Shown here: positions 36,156-48,779 of the stretch, in pieces
Position numbering within the stretch: position 1 is the first letter of the stretch
How the letters are laid out: each line of letters starts with the position of its first letter
Origin: Vespula vulgaris
Lineage: Eukaryota; Arthropoda; Insecta; Hymenoptera; Vespidae
Length of the DNA: 64,000 nucleotides
NCBI RefSeq assembly: GCF_905475345.1
Contig: NC_066588.1
Location: forward strand, 10,356,501-10,420,500
Direction of reading: 5' to 3'
Position numbers and translations under genes: made by a program
Notes under the pieces: generated by a model
Told to the model about the DNA's origin: nothing
Seen by the model: the letters and a program-made list of their open reading frames with translations, nothing else
Databases searched by the model: none

Positions 36156-38954
36156 GGCCCGATCTGGACGAAAAAAATATGGGCGTAGAGGGCGCGACGA
36201 GCCCTTTCCAATGACCCCGGTCGGGTTCTCCTAGGTGCTATAGTTTCGGAGAAAAAAATTGTTCAAGAAAAATTTTTTTTCCTTTGTTCCCTTTAAACCG
36301 TTATAACTCGGCTCCTATTGGCCCGATCTGGACGAAAAAAATATGGGCGTAGAGGGCGCGACGAGCCCTTTCCAATGACCCCGGTCGGGTTCTCCTAGGT
36401 GCTATAGTTTCGGAGAAAAAAATTGTTCAAGAAAAATTTTTTTTTCCTTTGTTCCCTTTAAACCGTTATAACTCGGCTCCTATTGGTCCGATCTGGACGA
36501 AAAAAATATGGGCGTAGAGGGCGCGACGAGCCCTTTCCAATGACCCCGGTCGGGTTCTCCTAGGTGCTATAGTTTCGGAGAAAAAAATTGTTAAAGAAAA
36601 ATTTTTTTTTCCTTTGTTCCCTTTAAACCGTTATAACTCGCCTCCTATTGGTCCGATCTGGACGAAAAAAATATGGGCGTAGAGGGCGCGACGAGCCCTT
36701 TCCAACGACCCCGGTCCGGTTCTCCTAGGTGCTACAGTTTCGGAGAAAAAAATTGTTAAAGAAAAATTTTTTTTTCCTTTGTACCCTTTAAACCGTTATA
36801 ACTCGGCTCCTGTTGGTCCGCTCTGGACGAAAAAAATATGGGCGTAGAGGGCGCGACGAGCCCTTTCCAATGACCCCGGTCCGGTTCTCCTAGGTGCTAT
36901 AGTTTCGGAGAAAAAAATTGTTAAAGAAAAATTTATTTTTCCTTTGTTCCCTTTAAACCGTTATAACTCGCCTCCTATTGGTCCGATCTGGACGAAAAAA
37001 ATACGGGCGTAGAGGGCGCGACGAGCCCTTTCCAATGACCCCGGTCCGGTTCTCCTAGGTGCTATAGTTTCGGAGAAAAAAATTGTTAAAGAAAAATTTT
37101 TTTTTCCTTTGTTCCGTTAAACCGTTATAACTCGGCTCCTGTTGGTCCGATCTGGACGAAAAAAATATGGGCGTAGAGGGCGCGACGAGCCCTTTCCAAT
37201 GACCCCGGTCCGGTTCTCCTAGGTGCTATAGTTTCGGAGAAAAAAATTGTTAAAGAAAAATTTTTTTTTCCTTTGTTCCCTTTAAACCGTTATAACTCGC
37301 CTCCTATTGGTCCGATCTGGACGAAGAAATATGGGCGTAGAGGGCGCGACGAGCCCTTTCCAATGACCCCGGTCCGGTTCTCCTAGGTGCTATAGTTTCG
37401 GAGAAAAAAATTGTTAAAGAAAAATTTTTTTTTCCTTTGTTCCCTTTAAACCGTTATAACTCGCCTCCTATTGGTCCTATCTGGACGAAAAAAATATGGG
37501 CGTAGAGGGCGCGACGAGCCCTTTCCAATGACCCCGGTCGGGTTCTCCTAGGTGCTATAGTTTCGGAGAAAAAAATTGTTAAAGAATAATTTCTTGTTCC
37601 TTTGTTCCCTTTAAACCGTTATAACTCGCCTCCTATTGTTCCGATCTGGACGAAAAAAATATGGGCGTAGAGGGCGCAACGAGCCCTTTCCAATGACCCC
37701 GGTCGGGTTCTCCTAGGTGCTATAGTTTCGGAGAAAAAAATTGTTCAAGAAAAATTTTTTTTTCCTTTGTTCCCTTTAAACCGTTATAACTCGGCTCCTA
37801 TTGGTCCGATCTGGACGAAAAAAATATGTGCGTAGAGGGCGCGACGAGCCCTTTCCAATGACCCCGGTCGGGTTCTCCTAGGTGCTATAGTTTCGGAGAA
37901 AAAAATTGTTAAAGAAAAATTTTTTTTTCCTTTGTTCCCTTTAAACCGTTATAACTCGCCTCCTATTGGTCCGATCTGGACGAAAAAAATATGGGCGTAG
38001 AGGGCGCGACGAGCCCTTTCCAATGACCCCGGTCGGGTTCTCCTAGGTGCTATAGTTTCGGAGAAAAAAATTGTTAAAGAATAATTTCTTTTTCCTTTGT
38101 TCCCTTTAAACCGTTATAACTCGCCTCCTATTGTTCCGATCTGGACGAAAAAAATATGGGCGTAGAGGGCGCAACGAGCCCTTTCCAATGACCCCGGTCG
38201 GGTTCTCCTAGGTGCTATAGTTTCGGAGAAAAAAATTGTTCAAGAAAAATTTTTTTTTCCTTTGTTCCCTTTAAACCGTTATAACTCGGCTCCTATTGGT
38301 CCGATCTGGACGAAAAAAATACGGGCGTAGAGGGCGCGACGAGCCCTTTCCAATGACCCCGGTCCGGTTCTCCTAGGTGCTATAGTTTCGGAGAAAAAAA
38401 TTGTTAAAGAAAAATTTTTTTTTCCTTTGTTCCGTTAAACCGTTATAACTCGGCTCCTGTTGGTCCGATCTGGACGAAAAAAATATGGGCGTAGAGGGCG
38501 CGACGAGCCCTTTCCAATGACCCCGGCCCGGTTCTCCTAGGTGCTATAGTTTCGGAGAAAAAAATTGTTAAAGAAAAATTTTTTTTTCCTTTGTTCCCTT
38601 TAAACCGTTATAACTCGCCTCCTATTGGTCCGATCTGGACGAAGAAATATGGGCGTAGAGGGCGCGACGAGCCCTTTCCAATGACCCCGGTCCGGTTCTC
38701 CTAGGTGCTATAGTTTCGGAGAAAAAAATTGTTAAAGAAAAATTTTTTTTTCCTTTGTTCCCTTTAAACCGTTATAACTCGCCTCCTATTGGTCCGATCT
38801 GGACGAAAAAAATATGGGCGTAGAGGGCGCGACGAGCCCTTTCCAATGACCCCGGTCGGGTTCTCCTAGGTGCTATAGTTTCGGAGAAAAAAATTGTTCA
38901 AGAAAAATTTTTTTTCCTTTGTTCCCTTTAAACCGTTATAACTCGGCTCCTATT
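36156..38954 (+). repeat. Higher-order repeat unit, copy 2 (17 monomers)
   Basis: Internal markers, in the same order as copy 1, are CCGCTCTGG about 36,819, TTTATTTTTCC about 36,933, ATACGGGCG about 37,003, TTCCGTTAAACC about 37,114, GAAGAAATATGG about 37,324, TTCTTGTTCC about 37,591, TGTGCG about 37,828, GAATAATTTCTTTTT about 38,080, ATACGGGCG about 38,320, TTCCGTTAAACC about 38,431 and GAAGAAATATGG about 38,642. TTTATTTTTCC is shared with copy 3 but not copy 1, so copies 2 and 3 are the closer pair. Confidence 0.9.
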
Positions 38955-40930
38955 GGCCCGATCTGGACGAAAAAAATATGGGCGTAGAGGGCGCGACGAG
39001 CCCTTTCCAATGACCCCGGTCGGGTTCTCCTAGGTGCTATAGTTTCGGAGAAAAAAATTGTTAAAGAAAAATTTTTTTTCCTTTGTTCCCTTTAAACCGT
39101 TATAACTCGGCTCCTATTGGCCCGATCTGGACGAAAAAAATATGGGCGTAGAGGGCGCGACGAGCCCTTTCCAATGACCCCGGTCGGGTTCTCCTAGGTG
39201 CTATAGTTTCGGAGAAAAAAATTGTTCTAGAAAAATTTTTTTTTCCTTTGTTCCCTTTAAACCGTTATAACTCGGCTCCTATTGGTCCGATCTGGACGAA
39301 AAAAATATGGGCGTAGAGGGCGCGACGAGCCCTTTCCAATGACCCCGGTCGGGTTCTCCTAGGTGCTATAGTTTCGGAGAAAAAAATTGTTAAAGAAAAA
39401 TTTTTTTTTCCTTTGTTCCCTTTAAACCGTTATAACTCGCCTCCTATTGGTCCGATCTGGACGAAAAAAATATGGGCGTAGAGGGCGCGACGAGCCCTTT
39501 CCAACGACCCCGGTCCGGTTCTCCTAGGTGCTACAGTTTCGGAGAAAAAAATTGTTAAAGAAAAATTTTTTTTTCCTTTGTTCCCTTTAAACCGTTATAA
39601 CTCGGCTCCTGTTGGTCCGCTCTGGACGAAAAAAATATGGGCGTAGAGGGCGCGACGAGCCCTTTCCAATGACCCCGGTCCGGTTCTCCTAGGTGCTATA
39701 GTTTCGGAGAAAAAAATTGTTAAAGAAAAATTTATTTTTCCTTTGTTCCCTTTAAACCGTTATAACTCGCCTCCTATTGGTCCGATCTGGACGAAAAAAA
39801 TACGGGCGTAGAGGGCGCGACGAGCCCTTTCCAATGACCCCGGTCCGGTTCTCCTAGGTGCTATAGTTTCGGAGAAAAAAATTGTTAAAGAAAAATTTTT
39901 TTTTCCTTTGTTCCGTTAAACCGTTATAACTCGGCTCCTGTTGGTCCGATCTGGACGAAAAAAATATGGGCGTAGAGGGCGCGACGAGCCCTTTCCAATG
40001 ACCCCGGTCCGGTTCTCCTAGGTGCTATAGTTTCGGAGAAAAAAATTGTTAAAGAAAAATTTTTTTTTCCTTTGTTCCCTTTAAACCGTTATAACTCGCC
40101 TCCTATTGGTCCGATCTGGACGAAGAAATATGGGCGTAGAGGGCGCGACGAGCCCTTTCCAATGACCCCGGTCCGGTTCTCCTAGGTGCTATAGTTTCGG
40201 AGAAAAAAATTGTTAAAGAAAAATTTTTTTTTCCTTTGTTCCCTTTAAACCGTTATAACTCGCCTCCTATTGGTCCTATCTGGACGAAAAAAATATGGGC
40301 GTAGAGGGCGCGACGAGCCCTTTCCAATGACCCCGGTCGGGTTCTCCTAGGTGCTATAGTTTCGGAGAAAAAAATTGTTAAAGAATAATTTCTTGTTCCT
40401 TTGTTCCCTTTAAACCGTTATAACTCGCCTCCTATTGTTCCGATCTGGACGAAAAAAATATGGGCGTAGAGGGCGCAACGAGCCCTTTCCAATGACCCCG
40501 GTCGGGTTCTCCTAGGTGCTATAGTTTCGGAGAAAAAAATTGTTCAAGAAAAATTTTTTTTTCCTTTGTTCCCTTTAAACCGTTATAACTCGGCTCCTAT
40601 TGGTCCGATCTGGACGAAAAAAATATGTGCGTAGAGGGCGCGACGAGCCCTTTCCAATGACCCCGGTCGGGTTCTCCTAGGTGCTATAGTTTCGGAGAAA
40701 AAAATTGTTAAAGAAAAATTTTTTTTTCCTTTGTTCCCTTTAAACCGTTATAACTCGCCTCCTATTGGTCCGATCTGGACGAAAAAAATATGGGCGTAGA
40801 GGGCGCGACGAGCCCTTTCCAATGACCCCGGTCGGGTTCTCCTAGGTGCTATAGTTTCGGAGAAAAAAATTGTTCAAGAAAAATTTTTTTTCCTTTGTTC
40901 CCTTTAAACCGTTATAACTCGGCTCCTATT
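38955..40930 (+). repeat. Higher-order repeat unit, copy 3 (12 monomers, 5 missing)
   Basis: It follows copy 2 through CCGCTCTGG (about 39,618), TTTATTTTTCC (about 39,731), ATACGGGCG (about 39,801), TTCCGTTAAACC (about 39,912), GAAGAAATATGG (about 40,122), TTCTTGTTCC (about 40,391) and TGTGCG (about 40,626). It then jumps to the next TTGGCCCGATC monomer at 40,931. The five monomers with GAATAATTTCTTTTT, the second ATACGGGCG, the second TTCCGTTAAACC and the second GAAGAAATATGG are absent. The deletion keeps perfect monomer register, as unequal crossing over would. Confidence 0.88.
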
Positions 40931-41449
40931 GGCCCGATCTGGACGAAAAAAATATGGGCGTAGAGGGCGCGACGAGCCCTTTCCAATGACCCCGGTCGGG
41001 TTCTCCTAGGTGCTATAGTTTCGGAGAAAAAAATTGTTCAAGAAAAATTTTTTTTCCTTTGTTCCCTTTAAACCGTTATAACTCGGCTCCTATTGGCCCG
41101 ATCTGGACGAAAAAAATATGGGCGTAGAGGGCGCGACGAGCCCTTTCCAATGACCCCGGTCGGGTTCTCCTAGGTGCTATAGTTTCGGAGAAAAAAATTG
41201 TTCAAGAAAAATTTTTTTTTCCTTTGTTCCCTTTAAACCGTTATAACTCGGCTCCTATTGGTCCGATCTGGACGAAAAAAATATGGGCGTAGAGGGCGCG
41301 ACGAGCCCTTTCCAATGACCCCGGTCGGGTTCTCCTAGGTGCTATAGTTTCGGAGAAAAAAATTGTTAAAGAAAAATTTCTTTTTCCTTTGTTCCCTTTA
41401 AACCGTTATAACTCGCCTCCTATTGGTCCGATCTGGACGAAGAAATATG

Positions 41450-44400
41450 GGCGTAGAGGGCGCGACGAGCCCTTTCCAATGACCCCGGTCCGGTTCTCCT
41501 AGGTGCTATAGTTTCGGAGAAAAAAATTGTTCAAGAAAAATTTTTTTTTCCTTTGTTCCCTTTAAACCGTTATAACTCGCCTCCTATTGGTCCGATCTGG
41601 ACGAAAAAAATATGGGCGTAGAGGGCGCGACGAGCCCTTTCCAATGACCCCGGTCGGGTTCACCTAGGTGCTATAGTTTCGGAGAAAAAAATTGTTCAAG
41701 AAAAATTTTTTTTCCTTTGTTCCCTTTAAACCGTTATAACTCGGCTCCTATTGGTCCGATCTGGACGAAAAAAATATGGGCGTAGAGGGCGCGACGAGCC
41801 CTTTCCAATGACCCCGGTCCGGTTGTCCTAGGTGCTATAGTTTCGGAGAAAAAAATTGTTAAAGAAAAATTTTTTTTTCCTTTGTTCCCTTTAAACCGTT
41901 ATAACTCGCCTCCTATTGGTCCGATCTGGACGAAAAAAATATGGGCGTAGAGGGCGCGACGAACCCTTTCCAACGACCCCGGTCCGGTTCTCCTAGGTGC
42001 TACAGTTTCGGAGAAAAAAATTGTTAAAGAAAAATTTTTTTTTCCTTTCTACCTTTAAACCGTTATAACTCGGCTCCTGTTGGTCCGATCTGGACGAAAA
42101 AAATATGGGCGTAGAGGGCGCGACGAGCCCTTTCCAATGACCCCGGTCCGGTTCTCCTAGGTGCTATAGTTTCGGAGAAAAAAATTGTTAAAGAAAAATT
42201 TTTTTTCCTTTGTTCCCTTTAAACCGTTATAACTCGCCTCCTATTGGTCCGATCTGGACGAAAAAAATATGGGCGTAGAGGGCGCGACGAGCCCTTTCCA
42301 ACGACCCCGGTCCGGGTCTCCTAGGTGCTACAGTTTCGGAGAAAAAAATTGTTAAAGAAAAATTTTTTTTTCCTTTGTACCCTTTAAACCGTTATAACTC
42401 GGCTCCTGTTGGTCCGATCTGGACGAAAAAAATATGGGCGTAGAGGGCGCGACGAGCCCTTTCCAATGACCCCGGTCCGGTTCTCCTAGATGCTATAGTT
42501 TCGGAGAAAAAAATTGTTAAAGAAAAATTTTTTTTTCCTTTGTTCCCTTTAAACCGTTATAACTCGCCTCCTATTGGTCCGATCTGGACGAAAAAAATAT
42601 GGGCGTAGAGGGCGCGACGAGCCCTTTCCAATGACCCCGGTCGGGTTCTCCTAGGTGCTATAGTTTCGGAGAAAAAAATTGTTCAAGAAAAATTTTTTTT
42701 TCCTTTGTTCCCTTTAAACCGTTATAACTCGGCTCCTATTGGTCCGATCTGGACGAAAAAAATATGGGCGTAGAGGGCGCGACGAGCCCTTTCCAATGAC
42801 CCCGGTCGGGTTCTCCTAGGTGCTATAGTTTCGGAGAAAAAAATTGTTCAAGAAAAATTTTTTTTTCCTTTGTTCCCTTTAAACCGTTATAACTCGGCTC
42901 CTATTGGTCCGATCTGGACGAAAAAAATATGGGCGTAGAGGGCGCGACGAGCCCTTTCCAACGACCCCGGTCCGGTTCTCCTAGGTGCTACAGTTTCGGA
43001 GAAAAAAATTGTTAAAGAAAAATTTTTTTTTCCTTTGTACCCTTTAAACCGTTATAACTCGGCTCCTGTTGGTCCGATCTGGACGAAAAAAATATGGGCG
43101 TAGAGGGCGCGACGAGCCCTTTCCAATGACCCCGGTCCGGTTCTCCTAGGTGCTATAGTTTCGGAGAAAAAAATTGTTAAAGAAAAATTTTTTTTTCCTT
43201 TGTTCCCTTTAAACCGTTATAACTCGCCTCCTATTGGTCCGATCTGGACGAAAAAAATATGGGCGTAGATGGCGCGACGAGCCCTTTCCAATGACCCCGG
43301 TCTGGTTCTCCTAGGTGCTATAGTTTCGGAGAAAAAAATTGTTAAAGAAAAATTTCTTTTTCCTTTGTTCCCTTTAAACCGTTATAACTCGCCTCCTATT
43401 GGTCCGATCTGGACGAAAAAAATATGGGCGTAGAGGGCGCAACGAGCCCTTTCCAATGACCCCGGTCGGGTTCTCCTAGGTGCTATAGTTTCGGAGAAAA
43501 AAATTGTTCAAGAAAAATTTTTTTTTCCTTTGTTCCCTTTAAACCGTTATAACTCGGCTCCTATTGGTCCGATCTGGACGAAAAAAATATGGGCGTAGAG
43601 GGCGCAACGAGCCCTTTCCAATGACCCCGGTCGGGTTCTCCTAGGTGCTATAGTTTCGGAGAAAAAAATTGTTCAAGAAAAATTTTTTTTTCCTTTGTTC
43701 CCTTTAAACCGTTATAACTCGGCTCGTATTGGTCCGATCTGGACGAAAAAAATATGTGCGTAGAGGGCGCGACGAGCCCTTTCCAATGACCCCGGTCGGG
43801 TTCTCCTAGGTGCTATAGTTTCGGAGAAAAAAGTTGCTAAAGAAAAATTTTTTTTTCCTTTGTTCCCTTTAAACCGTTATAACTCGCCTCCTATTGGTCC
43901 GATCTGGACGAAAAAAATATGGGCGTAGAGGGCGCGACGAGCCCTTTCCCATGACCCCGGTCCGGTTCTCCTGGGTGCTATAGTTTCGGAGAAAAAAATT
44001 GTTAAAGAAAAATTTTTTTTTCGTTTGTTCCATTTAAACCGTTATAAATCGGCTCCTATTGGTCCGATCTGGACGAAAAAAATATGGGCGTAGAGGGCGC
44101 AACGAGCCCTTTCCAATGACCCCGGTCGGGTTCTCTTAGGTGCTATAGTTTCGGAGAAAAAAATTGTTCAAGAAAAATTTTTTTTTCCTTTGTTCCCTTT
44201 AAACCGTTATAACTCGGCTCCTATTGGTCCGATCTGGACGAAAAAAATATGGGCGTAGAGGGCGCGACGAGCCCTTTCCAATGACCCCGGTCGGGTTCTC
44301 CTAGGTGCTATAGTTTCGGAGAAAAAAATTGTTAAAGAAAAATTTTTTTTTCCTTTGTTCCCTTTAAACCGTTATAACTCGCCTCCTATTGGTCCGATCT

Positions 44401-46140
44401 GGACGAAAAAAATATGGGCGTAGAGGGCGCGACGAGCCCTTTCCAACGACCCCGGTCCGGTTCTCCTAGGTGCTACAGTTTCGGAGAAAAAAATTGTTCA
44501 AGAAAAATTTTTTTTTCCTTTGTTCCCTTTAAACCGTTATAACTCGCCTCCTATTGGTCCGATCTGGACGAAAAAAATATGGGCGTAGAGGGCGCGACGA
44601 GCCCTTTCCAACGACCCCGGTCCGGTTCTCCTAGGTGCTACAGTTTCGGAGAAAAAAATTGTTAAAGAAAAATTTTTTTTTCCTTTGTACCCTTTAAACC
44701 GTTATAACTCGGCTCCTATTGGTCCGATCTGGACGAAAAAAATATGGGCGTAGAGGGCGCGACGAGCCCTTTCCAATGACCCCGGTCCGGTTCTCCTAGG
44801 TGCTATAGTTTCGGAGAAAAAAATTGTTAAAGAAAAATTTTTTTTTCCTTTGTTCCCTTTAAACCGTTATAACTCGCCTCCTATTGGTCCGATCTGGACG
44901 AAAAAAATATGGGCGTAGAGGGCGCGACGAGCCCTTTCCAATGACCCCGGTCGGGTTCTCCTAGGTGCTATAGTTTCGGAGAAAAAAATTGTTCAAGAAA
45001 AATTTTTTTTTCCTTTGTACCCTTTAAACCGTTATAACTCGGCTCCTGTTGGTCCGATCTGGACGAAAAAAATATGGGCGTAGAGGGCGCAACGAGCCCT
45101 TTCCAATGACCCCGGTCTGGTTCTCCTAGGTGCTATAGTTTCGGAGAAAAAAATTGTTCAAGAAAAATTTTTTTTTCCTTTGTTCCCTTTAAACCGTTAT
45201 AACTCGGCTCCTATTGGTCCGATCTGGACGAAAAAAATATGGGCGTAGAGGGCGCAACGAGCCCTTTCCAATGACCCCGGTCCGGTTCTCCTAGGTGCTA
45301 TAGTTTCGGAGAAAAAAATTGTTAAAGAAAAATTTTTTTTTCCTTTGTTCCCTTTAAACCGTTATAACTCGCCTCCTATTGGTCCGATCTGGACGAAAAA
45401 AATATGGGCGTAGAGGGCGCGACGAGCCCTTTCCAACGACCCCGGTCCGGTTCTCCTAGGTGCTACAGTTTCGGAGAAAAAAATTGTTAAAGAAAAATTT
45501 TTTTTTCCTTTCTACCCTTTAAACCGTTATAACTCGGCTCCTGTTGGTCCGATCTGGACGAAAAAAATATGGGCGTAGAGGGCGCGACGAGCCCTTTCCA
45601 ATGACCCCGGTCCGGTTCTCCTAGGTGCTATAGTTTCGGAGAAAAAAATTGTTAAAGAAAAATTTTTTTTCCTTTGTTCCCTTTAAACCGTTATAACTCG
45701 CCTCCTATTGGTCCGATCTGGACGAAAAAAATATGGGCGTAGAGGGCGTGACGAGCCCTTTCCAACGACCCCGGTCCGGTTCTCCTAGGTGCTACAGTTT
45801 CGGAGAAAAAAATTGTTAAAGAAAAATTTTTTTTTCCTTTGTACCCTTTAAACCGTTATAACTCGGCTCCTGTTGGTCCGATCTGGACGAAAAAAATATG
45901 GGCGTAGAGGGCGCAACGAGCCCTTTCCAATGACCCCGGTCGGGTTCTCCTAGGTGCTATAGTTTCGGAGAAAAAAATTGTTCAAGAAAAATTTTTTTTT
46001 CCTTTGTTCCCTTTAAACCGTTATAACTCGGCTCCTATTGGTCCGATCTGGACGAAAAAAATATGGGCGTAGAGGGCGCAACGAGCCCTTTCCAATGACC
46101 CCGGTCGGGTTCTCCTAGGTGCTATAGTTTCGGAGAAAAA
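41450..46140 (+). repeat. Array subdomain V: mixed variants, no clear higher-order period
   Basis: This stretch holds only satellite monomers. It contains segments copied from elsewhere: about 42,100-42,500 resembles 28,000-28,200 (CCTAGATGC at 42,487 and 28,161), and about 42,960-43,900 resembles 26,990-27,900 at +15,975 bp (GTAGATGGCG 43,269 versus 27,294; GGCTCGTATT 43,722 versus 27,747). It also has the first TCGTTTGTTCCATTT monomer (about 44,022) with TATAAATCGGC and CTCTTAGG, a combination repeated at about 48,146. A one-base loss gives CTTTCTACCTTTAAACC at about 42,048. Confidence 0.75.
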
Positions 46141-48280
46141 AATTGTTAAAGAAAAATTTTTTTTTCCTTTGTTCCCTTTAAACCGTTATAACTCGCCTCC
46201 TATTGGTCCGATCTGGACGAAAAAAATATGGGCGTAGAGGGCGCGACGAGCCCTTTCCAACGACCCCGGTCCGGTTCTCCTAGGTGCTACAGTTTCGGAG
46301 AAAAAAATTGTTAAAGAAAAATTTTTTTTTCCTTTCTACCCTTTAAACCGTTATAACTCGGCTCCTGTTGGTCCGATCTGGACGAAAAAAATATGGGCGT
46401 AGAGGGCGCGACGAGCCCTTTCCAATGACCCCGGTCCGGTTCTCCTAGGTGCTATAGTTTCGGAGAAAAAAATTGTTAAAGAAAAATTTTTTTTCCTTTG
46501 TTCCCTTTAAACCGTTATAACTCGCCTCCTATTGGTCCGATCTGGACGAAAAAAATATGGGCGTAGAGGGCGTGACGAGCCCTTTCCAACGACCCCGGTC
46601 CGGTTCTCCTAGGTGCTACAGTTTCGGAGAAAAAAATTGTTAAAGAAAAATTTTTTTTTCCTTTGTACCCTTTAAACCGTTATAACTCGGCTCCTGTTGG
46701 TCCGATCTGGACGAAAAAAATATGGGCGTAGAGGGCGCAACGAGCCCTTTCCAATGACCCCGGTCGGGTTCTCCTAGGTGCTATAGTTTCGGAGAAAAAA
46801 ATTGTTCAAGAAAAATTTTTTTTTCCTTTGTTCCCTTTAAACCGTTATAACTCGGCTCCTATTGGTCCGATCTGGACGAAAAAAATATGGGCGTAGAGGG
46901 CGCAACGAGCCCTTTCCAATGACCCCGGTCGGGTTCTCCTAGGTGCTATAGTTTCGGAGAAAAAAATTGTTCAAGAAAAATTTTTTTTTCCTTTGTTCCC
47001 TTTAAACCGTTATAACTCGGCTCCTATTGGTCCGATCTGGACGAAAAAAATATGTGCGTAGAGGGCGCGACGAGCCCTTTCCAATGACCCCGGTCGGGTT
47101 CTCCTAGGTGCTATAGTTTCGGAGAAAAAAATTGTTAAAGAAAAATTTTTATTTCCTTTGTTCCCTTTAAACCGTTATAACTCGCCTCCTATTGGTCCGA
47201 TCTGGACGAAAAAAATATGGGCGTAGAGGGCGCGACGAGCCCTTTCCAATGACCCCGGTCGGGTTCTCCTAGGTGTTATAGTTTCGGAAAAAAAAATTTT
47301 TCTTTAACAATTTTTTTTTCCTTTGTTCCCTTTAAACCGTTATAACTCGGCTCCTATTGGTCCGATCTGGACGAAAAAAATATGGGCGTAGAGGGCGCGA
47401 CGAGCCCTTTCCAATGACCCCGGTCGGGTTCTCCTAGGTGCTATAGTTTCGGAGAAAAAAATTGTTCAAGAAAAATTTTTTTTTCCTTTGTTCCCTTTAA
47501 ACCGTTATAACTCGCCTCCTATTGGTCCGATCTGGACGAAAAAAATATGGGCGTAGAGGGCGCGACGAGCCCTTTCCAATGACCCCGGTCGGGTTCTCCT
47601 AGGTGCTATAGTTTCGGAGAAAAAAATTGTTCAAGAAAAATTTTTTTTTCCTTTGCTCCCTTTAAACCGTTATAACTCGGCTCCTATTGGTCCGATCTGG
47701 ACGAAAAAAATATGGGCGTAGAGGGCGCGATGAGCCCTTTCCCATGACCCCGGTCCGGTTCTCCTGGGTGCTATAGTTTCGGAGAAAAAAATTGTTAAAG
47801 AAAAATTTTTTTTTCCTTTGATCCCTTTAAACCGTTATAACTCGCCTCCTATTGGTCCGATCTGGACGAAAAAAATATGGGCGTAGAGGGCGCGACGAGC
47901 CCTTTCCAACGACCCCGGTCCGGTTCTCCTAGGTGCTACAGTTTCGGAGAAAAAAATTGTTAAAGGAAAATTTTTTTTTCCTTTGTACCCTTTAAACCGT
48001 TATAACTCGGCTCCTATTGGTCCGATCTGGACGAAAAAAATATGGGCGTAGAGGGCGCGACGAGCCCTTTCCAATGACCCCGGTCCGGTTCTCCTAGGTG
48101 CTATAGTTTCGGAGAAAAAAATTGTTAAAGAAAAATTTTTTTTTCGTTTGTTCCATTTAAACCGTTATAAATCGGCTCCTATTGGTCCGATCTGGACGAA
48201 AAAAATATGGGCGTAGAGGGCGCAACGAGCCCTTTCCAATGACCCCGGTCGGGTTCTCTTAGGTGCTATAGTTTCGGAGA
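46140..48280 (+). repeat. 16-monomer duplication, copy 1 (pairs with 48,780-50,930)
   Basis: Thirteen monomers match 48,780-50,930 at an offset of 2,639-2,640 bp, exactly 16 monomers. Shared markers are CTTTCTACCC (46,335 and 48,974), GGGCGTGACG, the 14 bp micro-inversion (47,297 and 49,937), TTTGCTCCC, GCGATGAGCCC, CCTGGGTGC, TTTGATCCC, TTAAAGGAAAA and CTCTTAGG (about 48,256 and 50,900). The first 1.84 kb also matches 29,010-30,850. An extra 5-monomer copy of its opening part (CTTTCTACCC at 45,511, 824 bp earlier) lies just upstream. Confidence 0.87.
47297..47310 (-). repeat. 14 bp micro-inversion in the A/T hairpin, copy 2
   Basis: The sequence TTTTTCTTTAACAA replaces TTGTTAAAGAAAAA between the A and T tracts. 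As in the 30.2 kb copy, the flanking GGAG is GGAA (A9 run) and the monomer has GGTGTTATAG. It lies within a block duplicated from, or ancestral to, the 30.2 kb block, so it is a copied event and not a new one. Confidence 0.95.
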
Positions 48281-48779
48281 AAAAAATTGTTAAAGAAAAA
48301 TTTTTTTTTCCTTTGTTCCCTTTAAACCGTTATAACTCGCCTCCTATTGGTCCGATCTGGACGAAAAAAATATGGGCGTAGAGGGCGCGACGAGCCCTTT
48401 CCAATGACCCCGGTCGGGTTCTCCTAGGTGCTATAGTTTCGGAGAAAAAAATTGTTCAAGAAAAATTTTTTTTTCCTTTGTACCCTTTAAACCGTTATAA
48501 CTCGGCTCCTGTTGGTCCGATCTGGACGAAAAAAATATGGGCGTAGAGGGCGCAACGAGCCCTTTCCAATGACCCCGGTCTGGTTCTCCTAGGTGCTATA
48601 GTTTCGGAGAAAAAAATTGTTCAAGAAAAATTTTTTTTTCCTTTGTTCCCTTTAAACCGTTATAACTCGGCTCCTATTGGTCCGATCTGGACGAAAAAAA
48701 TATGGGCGTAGAGGGCGCAACGAGCCCTTTCCAATGACCCCGGTCCGGTTCTCCTAGGTGCTATAGTTTCGGAGAAAAA

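Larger units (their letters stand above)
31840..41450 (+). repeat. Array subdomain IV: 17/18-monomer higher-order repeat
   Basis: This is the most regular stretch of the window and holds only satellite monomers. The start of each unit is marked by the first of two consecutive TTGGCCCGATC monomers at 33,193, 36,156, 38,955 and 40,931. Spacings are 2,963 bp (18 monomers less 7), 2,799 bp (17 monomers less 6) and 1,976 bp (12 monomers less 4). Ordered internal markers are CCGCTCTGG, ATACGGGCG, TTCCGTTAAACC, GACGAAGAAATATGG, TCCTATCTGG, GAATAATTTCTTGTTCC, ATATGTGCG, GAATAATTTCTTTTT, ATACGGGCG, TTCCGTTAAACC and GACGAAGAAATATGG. A truncated leading copy occupies about 31,840-33,190. Confidence 0.9.
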
